NCBI RefSeq assembly: GCF_003634105.1
Contig: NZ_RBIQ01000007.1
Coordinates: forward strand, 496,001 to 560,000
DNA: 64,000 nucleotides
Direction of reading: 5' to 3'
Source of the DNA: Maribacter vaceletii
Lineage (GTDB): Bacteria > Bacteroidota > Bacteroidia > Flavobacteriales > Flavobacteriaceae
A program made the translations under genes and the position numbers. The notes below the pieces were generated by a model. The model did no database searches and had not been told where the DNA came from. It saw nothing but the letters and a program-made list of their open reading frames with translations. Positions 1 to 9,131 of the stretch are shown piece by piece; the stretch's first letter is position 1, and the number at the start of each line of letters is the position of its first letter.

Positions 1-1070
1 ATTATTGGGAGGTTTTACCTGGGCAAGGAAAGTACTACAATCCCCAATTTATCACAGAAGAAGGGGAAACCAATTATAAAGACCGTTATGTTACAGAAGT
101 TATAACAGAACGTGCCTTAAATTGGTTAGAAAAAGAACGTGATAAAAGTAAACCATTTATGGTAATGGTACATCACAAAGCACCGCATCGTAATTGGGAC
201 CCTGCTAAACAGCACATGGAATTATATGAAGATATAAAAATACCTGAACCCGATAATTTATTTGATGATTATAGCACCAGAGCTACCCCAGCTCATAATC
301 AAGAGTTAGACATTGCAACGAGTATGAATCTAGATAGAGATTTAAAAGCTTCTGGAAAACTTTATGCAAAGGACCCTAGATTTACAAAACGTTATAAGAA
401 AATTGCAAGCGGTGAACTAAAAGGGAAAGAATTAACAAGGTGGAAATACCAAAACTATATGAAAGATTACCTACGATGCATTAAATCTGTAGACGAAAGT
501 GTAGGACAAGTAGTAAAATCTCTTAAAGAACAAGGTTTAGATAAAAATACAATAGTAATATATTCTTCGGATCAAGGGTTTTATATGGGAGAACATGGTT
601 GGTTTGACAAACGTATGATGTATGAAGAATCTTTTAGAACTCCATTAATAGTAAAATGGCCTGGAAAAATTAAAGCCGGTAGTGTTAATACAGATTTAGT
701 TCAAAATATTGATTTCGCAGAAACTTTTTTAGACATAGCAGGTGCTCCAATTCCAAACGATATGCAAGGAAAAAGTCTTGTCCCATTATTAGAAGGAGAA
801 ACACCAAAAGACTGGAGGAAATCTTTATACTATCACTATTATGAATATCCAGGGGCACATGCCGTTAGAAGACATGAAGGAGTTGCTACAAAGCGTTATA
901 AACTTATTCGTTTCTACGGTCCAGGTGTTTTAAACAATGAGGAATGGGAATTTTACGATTTAGAGAAAGACCCATCTGAAATGAATAACATGTATAGTAA
1001 TACTTCCAACACTGTATCTAAACTAAAAAAAGAACTTAGTAAACTCCGTAAAGAATATAAAGTAGAATAA
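1..1070 (+). CDS. S1-family sulfatase, 5' end outside the window
   Basis: The reading frame is open from the first complete codon at position 3, so the gene starts before the window; the ATG at 159 is internal. The visible part is the C-terminal two thirds of a formylglycine sulfatase. The formylglycine motif itself lies upstream and cannot be checked. Conserved parts seen are HHKAPHRNW (metal/substrate-site histidines), SSDQGFYMGEHGWFDKR (the metal-binding D-Q and GEHG loop), the FRTPLIVKWPG segment and a C-terminal YDLEKDPSEMNN. This combination resembles the N-acetylglucosamine-6-sulfatase / mucin-desulfating group (about SulfAtlas S1_11), a family that also contains an L-galactose-6-sulfate porphyran sulfatase; the subfamily is a guess. 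It would act on exported or imported oligosaccharides in the periplasm. The next gene follows after 152 bp. Confidence 0.88.
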   Translation, partial: YWEVLPGQGKYYNPQFITEEGETNYKDRYVTEVITERALNWLEKERDKSKPFMVMVHHKAPHRNWDPAKQHMELYEDIKIPEPDNLFDDYSTRATPAHNQELDIATSMNLDRDLKASGKLYAKDPRFTKRYKKIASGELKGKELTRWKYQNYMKDYLRCIKSVDESVGQVVKSLKEQGLDKNTIVIYSSDQGFYMGEHGWFDKRMMYEESFRTPLIVKWPGKIKAGSVNTDLVQNIDFAETFLDIAGAPIPNDMQGKSLVPLLEGETPKDWRKSLYYHYYEYPGAHAVRRHEGVATKRYKLIRFYGPGVLNNEEWEFYDLEKDPSEMNNMYSNTSNTVSKLKKELSKLRKEYKVE

Positions 1071-1222
1071 AACTAGCTAAAAACTATACAATACCGCAAA
1101 ATAACTAATAGTAATAGTCTTTGTTAGGACTAGACATATACTATAATAACAAAACCATTTGTTTAAGTAGTACTTATTTGTATAAGATAACTTTACGATT
1201 ATACTAATAGTAAAATATAATC
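1071..1222. promoter_or_regulatory. Intergenic spacer with an AAACCATTTGTT motif
   Basis: This 152-bp AT-rich gap lies between the first sulfatase and the beta-propeller lipoprotein. It contains AAACCATTTGTT at 1152-1163, a 12-mer with an inverted-repeat shape (AAAC-CATTT-GTTT) that also occurs twice in the spacer before susC1. It may be an operator for an internal promoter. No terminator-like hairpin was seen. Confidence 0.35.
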
Positions 1223-3814
1223 ATGCTAAAGTTACAATATACTAGCCTCTTAATTTTGTTAGCTATTTTTCAGTTACAGTGTCAAAATAAAGAAACCTCA
1301 ACAAGTTCTTTTTTTAAAAAAATAAAAAATGAAAGAGTAACTTCAAATCAATCCGTAGAATGGAAAAACTTCGGGCCTGGAATGTCTGGTTATAATGAAG
1401 AGTTTTGGTGTCACCCAACAGATGAAAATGTGATGTTTATGGGGCCAGATATGCATGTGAGTTACGGTACATGGGATAATGGTAAATCATGGCATTCTAT
1501 TAAAGATTATGATGGTGATGGAAAATGTATGGAGCGTGTTCTAGATATTGTGTTTTCTATACAGAATCCAGATTTTGGATTAGCTCTAGAAAGGCGAGGG
1601 AAAATTTTTAAAACTACAAATAGAGGTAGAAATTGGGAATTAGTGTATACCATTCCAAGAGCTGAAAAATCGGCTTATAATGCCCATACTAAAATGGCTA
1701 TTCACCCCACTAATGATGCTATTTGGTTTGTGGGAGCGGGCGATTTTTGGAATGTCAAGAATAACCACCGTTCAGAAAAATTAATTCATGGGAAAAAGCA
1801 TTCAAGAGCAAGTTATGGTTATGTGTTAAAAACCACAAATGCCGGTAAAACATGGAAAAAAGTAGCTACTAATATTTCAGAAGATTTAGATATTGCAAGA
1901 ATTATAGTAAATCCTGTAACACCAAATCAGATGTACATTGCTACTAATTTTGGTTTTTTTGTAAGTAATGATACAGGAGAAACTTGGGAATCTAGTGGAA
2001 AAGGACTTCCAAATAATTTACCTAGAGATTTAACATCTTATTATAATCCTAAGACAAAAGAATTTATTTTATACCTAGTTGAGCAAACAGTTTATGAACC
2101 TAACGGAAAATCAATTGCAACTAAAGGAGGCGTTTTTAAAAGCAACAATGGCGGAAAAACTTGGGAGAATATTACCGGTAATTTAGGCGTAAACTATAAT
2201 AAAATAACAGATAAGTCTCACAGAAATAACTACCATAGAGTATTAAGCTATTGGTTTGATGTAGAATCTAGAAAGGTATATCCAGAATTTCCAGAAAACA
2301 CTTATTCTATTTTTAACAGAATTGCTGTAAACCCCTTAAATAAAAACGAGATATATTTAGTAGCAAATCAGCGTCATGATAAAAGTTTTGGTCCTGGTGA
2401 TGCTTGGAAAACCGAGGACGGTGGTCAAACTTGGAAAATATGCGCACGTGCAGGAAACTATTGGAATCAAAATAAAGATAAAACCTATTGGGAAAGCAAA
2501 GGGTTTGACAAAGGAGCAAACGTAGAGTTTGCACATGTTGGAATTGCCAATGCTGAACAAAATGAGGTGAGATTTGGTAGTAGGAGTTTAGCAATTAATT
2601 CTAAAGGAGAAGTGTTTATAGGGGTGCAGCAGCAAACACAACGCTCAAATGATGGAGGTAAAACATGGAAACAAGTAGATGATTATGAAACGGCACCGGG
2701 CAGTAATATTTGGGTTGGTCGTGGAGATAGTAATTTACCCGGACGTCAAATGTTACTAGAAACAGGTATTAAAGATCGTTATTTGCTTTGTAGTGGAGAA
2801 CATGGTTTATGGGAAACTGCACCTTTAGGAGATTACCCAGATAAAGATGCCGTGGCAGTAAAACAAATTGAAGGTCAAGTGCATGACCATAGTGGCAATC
2901 ATGGTTTGCATTCTGCATCTACAGTGGCTGTACATCCTAATAATCCTAATATCATTTACACTATTGGTTGGAGACAGGAGCATCGTGGAAAAATGCGCAG
3001 ATCTAAAGATAGGGGTAAAACTTGGGAAAACATTTCAACTATTTTTAAAGGTAAAAACCCAGAATACAGAGGTATTGCATTTCAAGGATCATTAATAATT
3101 GCCCCAGAAGTTCCAGACAATATGTATTTCACCGCCATTCGCCATGTAGTTCAAGAGGTTGGTGCGTCTCCAAAAGAAAGTGTAATGTCTAAAGGGAAAT
3201 TTGGTGTGTATCGCTCAAATGATGGTGGTTATAATTGGGAATTAAGTAATAAAGGACTTCCTAAACTAGTTAGTGTGCGTCGTTTAACTATGGATTCTTC
3301 GAATTCCAAAGTAATATACGCCTCGGTTAATCAAAGAAACAAACATCAAGAAGGAGGACTATACAAATCTTTAGATGGAGCATTAACTTGGGAAAAAGTG
3401 AAGATTCCTTCTCAAATACAATCCGTTAATAACTTATTTATAGATAGGCATACAAAAGATATGTATATGTCTACAGGTTCAAGTTTTGGCTCATACGAAG
3501 CAGGAGGTGTTTGGAAAAGTACTGATAATGGAAAAAGTTGGAAGAAATTCTTCAAAGCGCCTTATGTGTGGCAAGCAGAAGTCTCTCTGGTAAACCCAAA
3601 ACTTATTGTAGTAAATGTGCCTTATCATTCACAATTTAAAAATCCAGGTTTATACTTAACACAAGACGCTGGTAAAAGTTGGTCTAAGATTAATAAAGGT
3701 ATTGGGCAACCAGATAAAATGACAGATTTTAAACCAGATCCATATAACGAGAATATACTTTGGTGTGCTGCCTGGGGCAGTGGATGGTTTAAGGCTAAAT
3801 TAAAAAAATTATAA
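1223..3814 (+). CDS. Asp-box (BNR-type) beta-propeller lipoprotein, possible glycoside hydrolase or lyase
   Basis: An 863-residue protein with a lipoprotein signal (lipobox ending at Cys20, FQLQC), so it is membrane-anchored. It carries about twelve Asp-box repeats of the form S/T-x-D-x-G-x-T-W, for example TTNAGKTWKKV, SNNGGKTWENI, TEDGGQTWKIC, SNDGGKTWKQV, SNDGGYNWELS and STDNGKSWKKF, spread over the whole length. This predicts one or two consecutive beta-propellers, as in sialidases, GH74 enzymes and sortilin-like proteins. I see no sialidase Arg-Ile-Pro motif, so sialidase activity is not supported. Its place between sulfatases, 10 bp before the next one, suggests a role on the same glycan, either as an enzyme of an undescribed family or as a binding protein. 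Confidence 0.8.
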   Translation: MLKLQYTSLLILLAIFQLQCQNKETSTSSFFKKIKNERVTSNQSVEWKNFGPGMSGYNEEFWCHPTDENVMFMGPDMHVSYGTWDNGKSWHSIKDYDGDGKCMERVLDIVFSIQNPDFGLALERRGKIFKTTNRGRNWELVYTIPRAEKSAYNAHTKMAIHPTNDAIWFVGAGDFWNVKNNHRSEKLIHGKKHSRASYGYVLKTTNAGKTWKKVATNISEDLDIARIIVNPVTPNQMYIATNFGFFVSNDTGETWESSGKGLPNNLPRDLTSYYNPKTKEFILYLVEQTVYEPNGKSIATKGGVFKSNNGGKTWENITGNLGVNYNKITDKSHRNNYHRVLSYWFDVESRKVYPEFPENTYSIFNRIAVNPLNKNEIYLVANQRHDKSFGPGDAWKTEDGGQTWKICARAGNYWNQNKDKTYWESKGFDKGANVEFAHVGIANAEQNEVRFGSRSLAINSKGEVFIGVQQQTQRSNDGGKTWKQVDDYETAPGSNIWVGRGDSNLPGRQMLLETGIKDRYLLCSGEHGLWETAPLGDYPDKDAVAVKQIEGQVHDHSGNHGLHSASTVAVHPNNPNIIYTIGWRQEHRGKMRRSKDRGKTWENISTIFKGKNPEYRGIAFQGSLIIAPEVPDNMYFTAIRHVVQEVGASPKESVMSKGKFGVYRSNDGGYNWELSNKGLPKLVSVRRLTMDSSNSKVIYASVNQRNKHQEGGLYKSLDGALTWEKVKIPSQIQSVNNLFIDRHTKDMYMSTGSSFGSYEAGGVWKSTDNGKSWKKFFKAPYVWQAEVSLVNPKLIVVNVPYHSQFKNPGLYLTQDAGKSWSKINKGIGQPDKMTDFKPDPYNENILWCAAWGSGWFKAKLKKL

Positions 3815-3824
3815 CTAGAAAACT

Positions 3825-5324
3825 ATGACGCGAAAACTCTTTTTTTTATTGGTACTAACCATAATGTTTAGTCCATTTATGTTAGGTCAAGAAAAACCAA
3901 ATTTTATTGTTATTGTAGCCGATGACCTAGGGTATAATGACCTTGGTTTTACGGGGTCAAAAGAAATTGAAACACCAGCTTTAGATAAACTAGCAAAAGG
4001 AGGTGTAATATTTACAAATGGTTATGTAACGCATCCATATTGTGGGCCATCTAGAGCAGGATTAATTTCTGGGAGATATCAAGCTAGATTTGGTTTAGAA
4101 ATCAATTTAACCAATTCTCATTTTGATTCGCATAACGGTTTACCAACGACAGAAACTACATTTGCAAAAAGATTAAAAACATCGGGTTACAGAACTGGAA
4201 TGATTGGTAAATGGCATTTAGGTGCTTCTTATCCTTTTCATCCTAATAATAGGGGGTTTGATTATTTCTATGGATTTTTATCTGGCGGACACACCTATTG
4301 GCCCAAAAATGTAACTACAACATATCCTTTATACTTAAAAAACGGGAAACCACATTATACTGCTAATGAAGGAGGGTATTGGCCATTATTAAGAAATAAC
4401 AATGCTGCGGAATTTAATGAGTATTTAACAACTGCATTAAGTAGAGATGCTGCAAAATTTGTTAAAGAAAGTGATAATCCTTTCTGCCTTTATTTAGCCT
4501 ATAATGCACCTCATGCGCCATTAGAGGCACCAAAAGAATTAATTGATAAATATGCGCATATTAAAAACAAGCAACGTAGAATATATGCGGCTATGGTTGA
4601 TGCTATGGATCAAGGAATTAGTATGGTAGTAAAAGCACTTGAAGATTCTGGTAAATTAGATAATACTCTTATTTTCTTCATTTCGGATAATGGAGGAATT
4701 GTAGATAAAACAAGAAAAGAATTTGAACCTCGAAGAAAAACAAAAGATTGGGGAGATAATACTCCATATAGAGGTGGTAAAGGAAGTATGTTTGAAGGAG
4801 GACATCATGTACCCTTTATAGCACATTGGCCAAAAGGAATTTCTAAGGGTAGTACATATGAGTTACCTATTTCGGCATTAGATATTGCCGCAACTCTAGT
4901 CGATTTAGGTAAAGGAGATACCTCAGGAAAACCTTTAGAAGGAGTTAATCTTATTCCATATGTGCAAGGTAAAAATAAAGGAGTACCCCACGAAGCATTA
5001 TTCTGGAGAATGGACAGCGGAAAAAAATGGGCTGTAAGAACTCCTGAAGCAAAATACTTTCTACCACGTGATGAAACAGGATTGAATGGTGGTTTTCTAG
5101 TAGACATGGTTAAAGATCCTTACGAAAGCACTAACATTATTGAAAAGAACCCTAAGCTTAGAAAAAAACTTGCCAAACTTTGGAATGAATGGAACACTAA
5201 AAATGAGCCTAACAAATATTTACAAGCAGGTAGTTATCAAAAAGCACGATTAAAATTCTATCAAGAACTTAGAACGAAACTAGATATCGAAGCAAAAAAA
5301 GAAAAACCATTGGTTATTAAATAA
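3825..5324 (+). CDS. S1-family sulfatase, exported
   Basis: A 499-residue sulfatase with an N-terminal signal peptide (about 1-21, ending MLGQ). The formylglycine motif is [13 protein letters not shown] with the modified Cys at residue 73. The first metal-binding pair is VADDLGYND near residues 30-40, GKWHLG carries the active-site Lys-His, and FFISDNGG carries the later Asp-Asn metal ligands. A C-terminal domain ends with DMVKDPYESTNI. The layout is that of arylsulfatase A / N-acetylgalactosamine-sulfatase types, close in feel to S1_19, a subfamily with several carrageenan sulfatases; that placement is not certain. It is the third gene of the operon, 10 bp after the propeller gene and 16 bp before another sulfatase. 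Confidence 0.92.
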   Translation: MTRKLFFLLVLTIMFSPFMLGQEKPNFIVIVADDLGYNDLGFTGSKEIETPALDKLAKGGVIFTNGYVTHPYCGPSRAGLISGRYQARFGLEINLTNSHFDSHNGLPTTETTFAKRLKTSGYRTGMIGKWHLGASYPFHPNNRGFDYFYGFLSGGHTYWPKNVTTTYPLYLKNGKPHYTANEGGYWPLLRNNNAAEFNEYLTTALSRDAAKFVKESDNPFCLYLAYNAPHAPLEAPKELIDKYAHIKNKQRRIYAAMVDAMDQGISMVVKALEDSGKLDNTLIFFISDNGGIVDKTRKEFEPRRKTKDWGDNTPYRGGKGSMFEGGHHVPFIAHWPKGISKGSTYELPISALDIAATLVDLGKGDTSGKPLEGVNLIPYVQGKNKGVPHEALFWRMDSGKKWAVRTPEAKYFLPRDETGLNGGFLVDMVKDPYESTNIIEKNPKLRKKLAKLWNEWNTKNEPNKYLQAGSYQKARLKFYQELRTKLDIEAKKEKPLVIK

Positions 5325-5340
5325 TATAGTAATAAAACAG

Positions 5341-6948
5341 ATGAAAACAATTAACACATATTTCTTAACATTAGTTCTTGCATTTTCAACGTTTTTAGGG
5401 TTTTCACAGAAACAACCTAACATTGTTTTGCTTTTTGCAGATGATATTAGCGCAAGAGAATTACCAATTTACGGCTCAACAGTTTGGAGTCCGCCAACAG
5501 GAGGAACAACATCAGATCCAAAATACAAGGCAGTAACTCCTGTGCTAGATAAAATAGCAGAAGAAGGTTGTTTTGTAAAAACAGCTTGGGCATCAACAGT
5601 TTGTGGTCCAAGTAGAGCAATGATGATGACGGGGCGTTATGCACATTTACATAAGTGGTGGCATAATAAAGACAAAGGAAAAGCACCAAACGGTAAAGGA
5701 AGTTGGAATTTATATGATAGTTCGCCACACAGTATAGCTCATGTAGCAAAAGCAGGTGGTTATGCCACATTTTGGGCAGGAAAAACCCAAATGAATATTG
5801 AAGGATTTCCGTTTGATGAAGGTTGCTTTACTCCTGGAGAAGGCTCTTATAATAAAGCTATTCACACCACAGATTTTAGATTAGAAACCAGAAAAATAGA
5901 TGGCAAAAAAGTAATTTATAATGCAGATACCAATAAGCCTATTCACAAGAAAAGTTATGTGCAATCTGGCTGGTACTGGAAACCACATGTACAGTTAATG
6001 AATCACCCAGATGCAAAAGAAAAATTTGTTTGGTGGCCTAATGATAAGAAGTCTAAGAAAACATTTGGGTTAGATACTTTTGGTCCAGATGTAGAATTAG
6101 AATTTACTTTCGATTTTATTGAAAGAAAAGTAAAAGAGAACAAACCGTTTTTTGTTTATCACACAAGCCATTTAGGACACGATGCTTGGGATTTTCTTCA
6201 TCCAAGTACAAAAGGTAAATGGCCAGGGACGCCAAAAATTAATTGGGATGGTAAAAAATATAAACGCACAACACCAAAAGTTACTGGAGATAATGGTGTT
6301 TACAATGACTATGGCACTATAACCGAAAATGGTATTCACACACATATTAATTATTTAGATTACCAAGTCTGGCAATACCTTAACAAGTTCAAAGAATTGG
6401 GTATTGAAAACAATACTATTTTCATTTTTTGTGCAGACAATGGAACAAGTGGTTACGGAAAGTCAAGTCCAATTTCTCAAAAAGGGACGCATGTACCATT
6501 AATTATTTATGCGCCAGGAATGAACTTAACTAAAAAAGGAGCGCAGGATGCCTTAGCTAATATGGCAGATTTAATTCCAACTATAGCCGATTTAGGAGGT
6601 GTTGAAATTCCAGATTCTTATGAGATGAATGGAGAAAGTTTAATACCTTTCTTAACTACAGACAAACCTAAGCATAGAGAGTGGGTTTATGGGTATCATA
6701 AAGAAACTACCATGATTAGAGGCGATTTAGTCATGAAAGACGGAAATAATGTTTGGTATAATGTAAGTACATATCCGGAAGATTTAATTAATTTTCCTAA
6801 GATAAAAGATTGGAGTAAAGTATCTGAGGCACATAGAAAAGAACGTGATGAATTAAAAAAAGTGGTGCCAAGGTTTGATCAACATGCAACGGCACATGAC
6901 GCTCCAAAAGGAGGGTATGGTAAAGTTGCTCCTTTAGTGAAGAAATAG
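5341..6948 (+). CDS. S1-family sulfatase, exported
   Basis: A 535-residue sulfatase with a signal peptide (about 1-22). The formylglycine motif is CGPSRAMMMTGRY, with the modified Cys at residue 88. FADDIS gives the first metal ligands and CADNGTSGYGKS the second set. The segment before the active-site Cys is longer than in its neighbour (an insertion with SPPTGGTTSDP), and the motif is followed by an unusual basic, Trp-rich stretch (HKWWHNKDKGK), so the substrate pocket should differ. It is only distantly related to the sulfatases on either side, consistent with attack on a differently placed sulfate. The next gene starts 15 bp downstream. Subfamily not assigned. Confidence 0.9.
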   Translation: MKTINTYFLTLVLAFSTFLGFSQKQPNIVLLFADDISARELPIYGSTVWSPPTGGTTSDPKYKAVTPVLDKIAEEGCFVKTAWASTVCGPSRAMMMTGRYAHLHKWWHNKDKGKAPNGKGSWNLYDSSPHSIAHVAKAGGYATFWAGKTQMNIEGFPFDEGCFTPGEGSYNKAIHTTDFRLETRKIDGKKVIYNADTNKPIHKKSYVQSGWYWKPHVQLMNHPDAKEKFVWWPNDKKSKKTFGLDTFGPDVELEFTFDFIERKVKENKPFFVYHTSHLGHDAWDFLHPSTKGKWPGTPKINWDGKKYKRTTPKVTGDNGVYNDYGTITENGIHTHINYLDYQVWQYLNKFKELGIENNTIFIFCADNGTSGYGKSSPISQKGTHVPLIIYAPGMNLTKKGAQDALANMADLIPTIADLGGVEIPDSYEMNGESLIPFLTTDKPKHREWVYGYHKETTMIRGDLVMKDGNNVWYNVSTYPEDLINFPKIKDWSKVSEAHRKERDELKKVVPRFDQHATAHDAPKGGYGKVAPLVKK

Positions 6949-6963
6949 TAAACCATATATAAA

Positions 6964-9126
6964 ATGAATCTTAAAAATTTAGTTTTTGCAGCTGTTAGTT
7001 TATTCTTTTTAACAGTAAACTCACAGTCAAGAGGTGTTTTTGTATCCACAGAATCAGATGTTACAAAAATAGCTCTAGAAAAGTTAGCCACTCAAATTAG
7101 TTTTTCAAAATCTAATATTGAAGCAGTTAAGAAATCTAAATTAATTGATTCAAAAATTATTTTACTTAATACTGAAAAAGATAAGGCTTGGATAAAAAAG
7201 TTTAAGCTTAACACTAGTGATATTAAATCTGAAGGTTTTCAAATTATCAATAAAGAAAATGATACATACCTAATAGCTTCTGATGAGGCTGGTTTAATGT
7301 ATGGTATTTTAGAGCTAAAAGATCAGCTTAAACTTTACGGTGTTAACTCAAAATTTAAGGAGAAAACAGAAAATCCGCATTTCTCATTCAGGGCTGTTAA
7401 ATTTAATCTACCATGGTCTTCTTATAGAATAGGTGAGTCGTTACATCTTCATATGAAAACGGTAAAAGACACTGTGTTTTGGGAAGGTTATTTAGATATG
7501 ATGGCTGAAAATAGATTGAATGCTTTGACGTTATGGAATTTGCATCCATTCACGTTCATGATTCAACCTGAAAAATTTCCTGAAGCAACACAATTTACAG
7601 GGCAAGAGTTTAAAGATTGGCAAAAATTCTGGAGAACCTTGTTTAAAATGGCAAAAGACCGAAATATAGAAACCTATATTATAAACTGGAATATTATTAC
7701 ATCACCTGGTATAACAGAAACGCATGATGTAGCTAATTATAAAGACGATTTAGAATGGCATTATGGTTTTACACCTGCAGATACCTCGCAGGTAATTGTA
7801 GACTATATGCGTGAAACCATAACCCAAACCATTAATGAATATCCAAATTTAACAGGCTTAGGAGTTAGCATTGGTGAGCGTATGAAAATGCCAATGGAAG
7901 ATGCTATGAAATGGGTGGAAAGCACCTTTATTGAAGGTATGAAGAATGCCGATAGAAAGGTGAAGTTTATTCATAGAGCACCTTTTAAGGTAGAACCAGA
8001 AGTAGCTAGAGAATATATTGAGTCTTATACCGATACTGAAGGACCAATAATTATGGAGTTTAAATTCAATTGGTCTCATGGGCATTCTACACCTAATTTG
8101 GCTATTACGCATGGCGGTAAAGTATCAGACCAATATTGGAATCCTAAACCCAAAAACTACAAAATGGCGTGGATGATGCGTAATGAAGATTTTATTATGC
8201 TTAATTGGGGAAATACAGCATTTATTAAGGAACACATTAAAGTAAATGATTTTCCAGATATCACCATGGGCTATTTTATTGGTTCGGAAACTTACATTCC
8301 AGCAAAAGAATACAGGATGAATCTCAATGTAAAATACAACTGGAAATATGCCTATGAAAAAGATTGGGAATTCTACCAAATGTGGGGCCGTTTAATGTAT
8401 GACCCAAAAACTAGTGATGATTATTTTATTAAAAACTTCAAGTACAGATATGGTGATGAGGTAGGAGAACCTCTTTTTAAAGCCTTACAGTTAGGTAGTG
8501 AAATGCCATTAAGGTTTTCAACATTCTATAGAGGTACTTGGGATTTTACCATTTATGCTGAAGGGTTTTTAAATGGAAAACAACTGTATCGAAATTATAA
8601 AGAAGCAGAAGATGCATTTATCAGAATTGATGAAATGATTACCCATCCAACCTTAGATCCATTATATCTTAATATTGATACATATACGAATCTGAAATTG
8701 AAAGGGGATTCAATTTCAGAAGAACAAGTTTCTCCGCTAGAAATAGCTAAAGAAATGGAACAAAACGGATTGAAAATTTTACAGTTATGTGAATCAATGA
8801 AAGATAAGAATACCAAAGATGAAGCTAATTTTAATATTGAAGTTAATGATGTAAAGTCATGGGCAAACATGAGTCTTTATTTTGCAGATAAACTTATGGC
8901 GGGTATATATTTAGACGAGGCTATTAAAACTAAAAGCGAAGTAAAGAGAGTAAAAGCAATTCAATACTTAAAAAAAGCATCAAAACACTGGTTAGATCTT
9001 ATAGATTCAACAAAACAATATCAAGAAGTGTCTTTACTGCATATTAGGTCTTTTAAATTTTCATGGGAACTTTATTATCCAAGGGTTTTAAAAGATATTG
9101 AAATAGCAGAAAACATTAAATTTTAA
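6964..9126 (+). CDS. Putative exo-glycosidase with hexosaminidase/glucuronidase-like layout, family unrecognised
   Basis: A 720-residue protein with a signal peptide (about 1-20, ending NSQS). Residues about 25-125 look like the alpha/beta accessory domain found before the catalytic barrel in GH20, GH67 and related enzymes (GFQIINKENDTYLIASDEAG followed by GLMYGILELKDQL). From about residue 140 a TIM-barrel-type region starts with FSFRAVKFNLPW and contains NALTLWNLHPF, IETYIINWNI and LTGLGVSIGERM, where an acidic residue could be catalytic. The C-terminal 150 residues are mostly helical. I cannot place it in a numbered GH family; alpha-glucuronidase-like is the nearest impression. It sits between two sulfatases in one operon, so an exo-acting role after desulfation is reasonable. 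Confidence 0.65.
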   Translation: MNLKNLVFAAVSLFFLTVNSQSRGVFVSTESDVTKIALEKLATQISFSKSNIEAVKKSKLIDSKIILLNTEKDKAWIKKFKLNTSDIKSEGFQIINKENDTYLIASDEAGLMYGILELKDQLKLYGVNSKFKEKTENPHFSFRAVKFNLPWSSYRIGESLHLHMKTVKDTVFWEGYLDMMAENRLNALTLWNLHPFTFMIQPEKFPEATQFTGQEFKDWQKFWRTLFKMAKDRNIETYIINWNIITSPGITETHDVANYKDDLEWHYGFTPADTSQVIVDYMRETITQTINEYPNLTGLGVSIGERMKMPMEDAMKWVESTFIEGMKNADRKVKFIHRAPFKVEPEVAREYIESYTDTEGPIIMEFKFNWSHGHSTPNLAITHGGKVSDQYWNPKPKNYKMAWMMRNEDFIMLNWGNTAFIKEHIKVNDFPDITMGYFIGSETYIPAKEYRMNLNVKYNWKYAYEKDWEFYQMWGRLMYDPKTSDDYFIKNFKYRYGDEVGEPLFKALQLGSEMPLRFSTFYRGTWDFTIYAEGFLNGKQLYRNYKEAEDAFIRIDEMITHPTLDPLYLNIDTYTNLKLKGDSISEEQVSPLEIAKEMEQNGLKILQLCESMKDKNTKDEANFNIEVNDVKSWANMSLYFADKLMAGIYLDEAIKTKSEVKRVKAIQYLKKASKHWLDLIDSTKQYQEVSLLHIRSFKFSWELYYPRVLKDIEIAENIKF

Positions 9127-9131
9127 AGCTT

